The notes below the pieces were generated by a model, which worked only from the letters and a program-made list of their open reading frames with translations, made no database searches and was not told the DNA's origin. Shown piece after piece: positions 61,051 through 64,000 of a stretch of DNA of 64,000 nucleotides (the stretch's first letter is position 1; each line of letters starts with the position of its first letter). The stretch is from Sphingobacteriales bacterium (GTDB lineage: Bacteria > Bacteroidota > Bacteroidia > Chitinophagales > JADIYW01): positions 2,204,001-2,268,000 of the forward strand of contig CP064984.1 of assembly GCA_016699615.1 (NCBI GenBank), read 5' to 3'. A program made the translations under genes and the position numbers.

Positions 61051-62070
61051 TTACATTAAAACATTATTGATAGGTTGTATAGGTTTAGGTAACTTGTCTT
61101 CACCGATCATTTCTAATAAATCAATTTCAATATTTCTACAAATGGATAGCATTGGTACATCAAATATTAAACCTTCAAATGGATTTTCAGAATAGTCTCC
61201 AACTAATTCCATTACAATATATATCCAACTGATTAATGCAGTAAACGGAATCATTATCCAAACTTCTGACGAGCCTAGTTTTGCAAATTCTGCTACTAAT
61301 CCTAATGGCATTAAAATAATAAAAATTGTGTTTAGCAAAAAACTAGAATTTGCAAACTGACGAGGAAATGGAAACTTCTTTATACGTTCAGCTTGTCCTT
61401 GATGCGTATAAAAATCATTTAAAATATTTTGCAATTCAATATGATGAAATATTTCGAGTGTACCATCTAGCTTCAAACCCATAATTTCTTTTGATTGTAT
61501 ACTAATAATCTGTGTGGCATTATTTGAACTGTGTTCCCATTCAAATTTGTCAAAAAAATAATTACTTTCTTGTTCTTTACTTAGATAATCTGTAAATCTT
61601 CCAATGCCATGATTTTCTCTTCTTTTTACATTTATAGAACCAAATTGCCAACTAAGACTTATATGTTCCCATTGTGTAGGTATCAATAATTGTTCACGCA
61701 AGGTATACAGCCATGCAATATGTCTATAAATCAGTTTTTTCTTAATATCCATAATTTCATAGTCTGTGTAGCTAGTGTTGTTAATAAATGAATTTATCAT
61801 TGCGCCCCAACTTCTACTACTATTCACTATTGCGCCCCAAATTTTTCTTGCTTCCCACATTCTATCATAAGATTGACTATTTTTGAAGCCAAGATAAAAT
61901 GCAACTGCTGTTCCTATTGATGCAACAGAAACCCAAGGAATTGCTATCCAATGCCAACCTAATTTACTATATAAAAATACTATGAGAATGGCATACACTG
62001 TTGGCCAAAAGATATGAAAACCAGCAAATGAAATTAATCCTCGTAATGGTATAAATTTATTGATTATCAT
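61051..62070 (-). CDS. bestrophin-family ion channel protein
   Basis: 339 residues with four membrane segments. WPTVYAILIVF and then FYLGFKNSQSYDRMWEARKIWGAIVN (shortened here) is the bestrophin/RFP-TM signature; MIPFTALISWIYIVMELVGDYSENPF near 270-295 is the second hallmark (acidic ENPF). Bacterial homologues form pentameric channels. The name YneE has been used for such proteins. No partner is evident; it is divergent from the GNAT gene. Confidence 0.9.
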   Translation of the reverse strand: MIINKFIPLRGLISFAGFHIFWPTVYAILIVFLYSKLGWHWIAIPWVSVASIGTAVAFYLGFKNSQSYDRMWEARKIWGAIVNSSRSWGAMINSFINNTSYTDYEIMDIKKKLIYRHIAWLYTLREQLLIPTQWEHISLSWQFGSINVKRRENHGIGRFTDYLSKEQESNYFFDKFEWEHSSNNATQIISIQSKEIMGLKLDGTLEIFHHIELQNILNDFYTHQGQAERIKKFPFPRQFANSSFLLNTIFIILMPLGLVAEFAKLGSSEVWIMIPFTALISWIYIVMELVGDYSENPFEGLIFDVPMLSICRNIEIDLLEMIGEDKLPKPIQPINNVLM

Positions 62071-62253
62071 AGAATGTATCTAATTTTTTTGTTTACTTAA
62101 TTTTCTACTAAAATAGAATTAATCTATAAAATGAATGAAATTAATTTTTACTAAATATTGCTTATGTACTTTTTTTGAATGGATTATTATTTGAAAAATA
62201 AAATTTTGATTTGTATTTTTGAATAGTAGATAAGATATTTTATTTATTATAAT

Positions 62254-62748
62254 ATGAAAATTAGAAAGGCAAATATTCAGACAGACTTTGAAGAAATTTG
62301 GAATATTTTTAGAAACGTAATTTCAACTGGAGATACGTATGTGTTTGACCCAAACACATCTAAGGAAAGTTTGTACAAGCATTGGTTTGCTGACTATATG
62401 GATACATTTGTAGCTGTAGATGATGATAAGATCTTAGGTACATATATTATAAAACCAAATCAAATTGATTTAGGAAGTCATATTGCTAATTGTAGTTACA
62501 TGGTAAATCCAATGTATCATGGTCATGGTACAGGAAAATTATTATGTGAGCACTCAATTCAATATGCAAGAAGCAAGGGATATTTAGGTATTCAGTTTAA
62601 TATTGTGGTAAGTACAAATATAAGTGCAGTAAAGTTGTGGCAGAAATATGGCTTTGAGATAATTGGAACAACACCAAAAGGATTTAAACATAAAGAATTA
62701 GGATTTGTAGATACATATATTATGTTCAAAGACTTGACAATTGTATAA
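62254..62748 (+). CDS. GNAT-family N-acetyltransferase
   Basis: 164 residues. GNAT fold with motif A in YMVNPMYHGHGTGKLLCEHS (V-x-x-x-x-x-G-x-G-T/K, near 88-107; acetyl-CoA pyrophosphate loop) and the following KGYLGIQFNIVVSTN. The C-terminal WQKYGFEIIGTTP is also typical. Substrate unknown. No operon partner; a broken VOC gene follows 32 nt downstream. Confidence 0.9.
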   Translation: MKIRKANIQTDFEEIWNIFRNVISTGDTYVFDPNTSKESLYKHWFADYMDTFVAVDDDKILGTYIIKPNQIDLGSHIANCSYMVNPMYHGHGTGKLLCEHSIQYARSKGYLGIQFNIVVSTNISAVKLWQKYGFEIIGTTPKGFKHKELGFVDTYIMFKDLTIV

Positions 62749-62779
62749 TTAATATATAGAAGCATAATTTTTTTCAAGC

Positions 62780-62842
62780 ATGGACAGCATATATAAAACG
62801 TACAAACCAGAAGGATTTCATTCTGTTACGCCTTATTTAATT
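62780..62842 (+). pseudogene. truncated 5' end of a VOC/PhnB-like gene
   Basis: ATG at 62780 begins a peptide with YKPEGFHSVTPYLIV, the usual first segment of PhnB-like VOC proteins, but after about 62842 homology is lost and the frame runs into the reverse complement of the SRPBCC gene's 3' end. It looks like a deletion joined the start of a VOC gene to the end of the SRPBCC gene. Only about 21 codons remain. Confidence 0.6.
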
Positions 62843-63284
62843 GTAAAACATTTAGCATTTCGTGTTCTAATCTATCAAAATTCTCTTCATTTTTGGGCAG
62901 TACAAAATTTTTAATTTTTTCACATGCTTCTTGGCTATCAAAAATCATTCTAAATGATATTTCAGTTTGTTTGTCATCAAGTTTTTTAAACCTTACTTCC
63001 ATGTCAAATATTGGTTGTGAATTTCGTTTCCAAGAAATTAATTTTAGTGGCTCAACGATTTTGAATATTGATGAGTTTTCATAATTACCATTTTCAGGAC
63101 CATGCATTGTAAGTATCCATTTGCCTTCTGGTTTTAATTCAAACTCGTGAAAGGTATTTGAAAACCCTTTTGGTCCCCACCAGTTTTTTAAATGTATTGG
63201 ATTTGCAAATGCTTCGTAGACTTTTTCTACTGGAAAATTTAAAACTCTTGAGCTAAAAACTTCATGATTTGTATTAGATTGCAT
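62826..63284 (-). CDS. SRPBCC (AHSA1-like) protein
   Basis: 152 residues. Typical START-type signature: VFSSRVLNFPVEKVYEAFANP and KNWWGPKGFSN near the N-terminus, then GPENGNYENSSIFKIVEPLKLISW. The family binds hydrophobic ligands or acts as co-chaperone-like proteins. Its last codons overlap the broken VOC reading (62780-62842) on the other strand, so the C-terminus may be altered. Start ATG at 63284. Confidence 0.88.
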   Translation of the reverse strand: MQSNTNHEVFSSRVLNFPVEKVYEAFANPIHLKNWWGPKGFSNTFHEFELKPEGKWILTMHGPENGNYENSSIFKIVEPLKLISWKRNSQPIFDMEVRFKKLDDKQTEISFRMIFDSQEACEKIKNFVLPKNEENFDRLEHEMLNVLQLNKA

Positions 63285-63665
63285 TATTCAGATTTTTGTT
63301 GACTATTCAATTAGCACCATAAATTTATACTTTTATTTCAATTATTATTATCATTGGTATCTTCTTTAGTATGTGTTTTAGGATATGCCAATTACTACTC
63401 AAAAATGATTTATGAGCAAGCCCAAAAATGTTTTGGGCTATACTAAAAGTTTAAATGAGTACTCAAAATATGTAAAATACTACTCAAAAATGTGTTATGT
63501 ACAGCCTAAAAATGTTTTGGGCTATACCAAAAGTTTTAATGAGTACTCAAAATATGTAAAATACTACTCAAAAATGTTTTATGAACAGTCCAAAAATGTT
63601 TTGGGCTGCAACAAAAGAATTATTTGTGCAAGTGGAATTGTCTTAAACTATCTAATTGATGTGGT
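63285..63665. other. gene-free stretch with tandem repeat
   Basis: 380 bp between the SRPBCC and VOC genes. It holds the tandem hairpin repeat at 63393-63607. The rest is AT-rich and featureless. A 131-codon frame across it (63412-63807) is probably not a gene, because its 3' part is antisense to the VOC gene. Confidence 0.6.
63393..63607. repeat. 84-85-bp tandem repeat with a hairpin in each unit
   Basis: Units begin with TACTACTCAAAAATG at 63393, 63478 and 63562 (spacing 85 and 84 bp); two full units and the first part of a third. Each contains an inverted repeat: stem AGCCCAAAA / TTTTGGGCT with loop ATG (63419-63439, perfect), the second with C to T at arm position 5 (63503-63523), the third with C to T at position 3 (63587-63607). 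Both changes give G-U pairs in plus-strand RNA and so keep the stem. Confidence 0.85.
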
Positions 63666-64000
63666 TTATCCTAAATATGCTTCAATAATGATTTTTTGCT
63701 GCGTCATCATTATGTCGTATGCATTTGGCTTAGCCATTAATTCTTTTAAATTTTTCGGTATAATTTGCCATCTAACACCATATTTGTCTATGCACCAACC
63801 GCATTGAGATTCTTTTCCATCTTCTGTAAAATAGTTCCAATAATGGTCTATTTCATTTTGACCATCACAACTGATAATAAATGAGATTGCATCATTTAGT
63901 GGATGGTGCTCTTTCTCTGTACTCATTAGTGAATAATTTTGACCAAAAACAATAATCTCACACATTTCAGTATTGCCACTTGGTGTTTGTCCAAGAGAAG
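63666..64000 (-). CDS. VOC-family (3-demethylubiquinone-9 3-methyltransferase-like) protein, partial
   Basis: Frame open to the right edge (no start seen); the ATG at 63965 is internal. Residues include SLGQTPSGN and MCEIIVFGQNY, then LNDAISFIISCDGQNEIDHYW, ESQCGWCIDKYGVRWQIIP, the signature of PhnB-like VOC proteins (PF06983 type). It lies near an SRPBCC gene, a common neighbourhood. The C-terminus ends a few residues earlier than usual. Substrate unknown. Confidence 0.85.
   Translation of the reverse strand, partial: SLGQTPSGNTEMCEIIVFGQNYSLMSTEKEHHPLNDAISFIISCDGQNEIDHYWNYFTEDGKESQCGWCIDKYGVRWQIIPKNLKELMAKPNAYDIMMTQQKIIIEAYLG

Noticed and set aside
63412..63807. 131-codon plus-strand frame with a 28-residue periodic peptide
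   Set aside because: The period comes from the 84-bp DNA repeat and the 3' half is antisense to the well-supported VOC gene; there is no convincing start signal.
1..64000. tRNA or rRNA genes, CRISPR arrays, insertion sequences, prophage
   Set aside because: No cloverleaf-like GC-rich segments, no regularly spaced short repeats with variable spacers, no transposase or integrase reading frames were found.

Overview
The window is AT-rich (about 30% G+C by eye) chromosomal DNA from a member of the Bacteroidota. The evidence is: four secreted proteins with type IX secretion (T9SS) C-terminal sorting domains; lineage-typical families (BT_3928-type DoxX protein, DUF1599, DUF1573, DUF5723, DUF4159, a short AtpC beside AtpD); and TAnnTTTG promoter -7 boxes in place of TATAAT. 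An uncultured Chitinophagales or Sphingobacteriales-like lineage is plausible, but I infer this from gene content only. I see no rRNA, tRNA, CRISPR array, insertion sequence or prophage.

Layout. 1-2.3 kb: MoxR ATPase (cut by the left edge), a small secreted protein and a VWA protein, all on the minus strand. 2.4-7.9 kb: DinB, a DUF1573 protein, an unknown protein, then DUF1599, BT_3928, an ABC permease and shikimate kinase in one plus-strand run. 8-11.6 kb: topoisomerase IV subunit A, a Qnr/McbG-like pentapeptide-repeat protein and a VOC protein. 11.8-15.7 kb: two unknown membrane proteins, then a minus-strand group with an Ada-like methyltransferase, an AlkB-like dioxygenase, DUF1697 and DUF2809. 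15.8-18.1 kb: a beta-lactamase-fold hydrolase and a frameshifted serA. 18.2-25.5 kb: a T9SS-exported lyase-like protein, aroA, glnS, an unknown secreted protein and gltX. 25.9-29.4 kb: nrdB and nrdA (nrdA frameshifted). 29.6-37.8 kb: a CAP-domain secreted protein, an MltF-like lytic transglycosylase, a queuosine-precursor transporter with an attenuator-like leader, ruvX, def, rsmE, a lipoprotein and a conserved protein. 38-48.7 kb: a CotH-like T9SS protein, an L,D-transpeptidase, a T9SS phosphatase, a PorE-like TPR/propeller protein, a hydrolase, galT, a DUF5723 outer-membrane protein and a small basic secreted protein. 48.7-56.7 kb: an rRNA methyltransferase, a DUF255/YyaL protein and an MFS symporter (both frameshifted), DUF4159, VanW, atpC and atpD. 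56.8-64 kb: an M43 metalloprotease (T9SS), a UbiA-like protein, acetyl-CoA synthetase, bestrophin, GNAT, SRPBCC, a short tandem hairpin repeat and a VOC gene cut by the right edge.

Two patterns stand out. First, four otherwise intact genes (serA, nrdA, DUF255/YyaL, MFS) each lack exactly one base, three of them in poly-A runs, and two more (the queuosine transporter and the MltF tail) carry an in-frame stop. This is either consensus or assembly error or a genome with tolerated slippage sites; the sequence alone cannot decide. Second, at least five genes have a TAnnTTTR box ending 4-5 nt before the start codon (galT has a weaker sixth), which predicts leaderless mRNAs and helps to choose starts. 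The pentapeptide-repeat protein beside topoisomerase IV, the attenuator-like leader of the queuosine transporter and the 84-bp hairpin repeats are the most interesting local systems.
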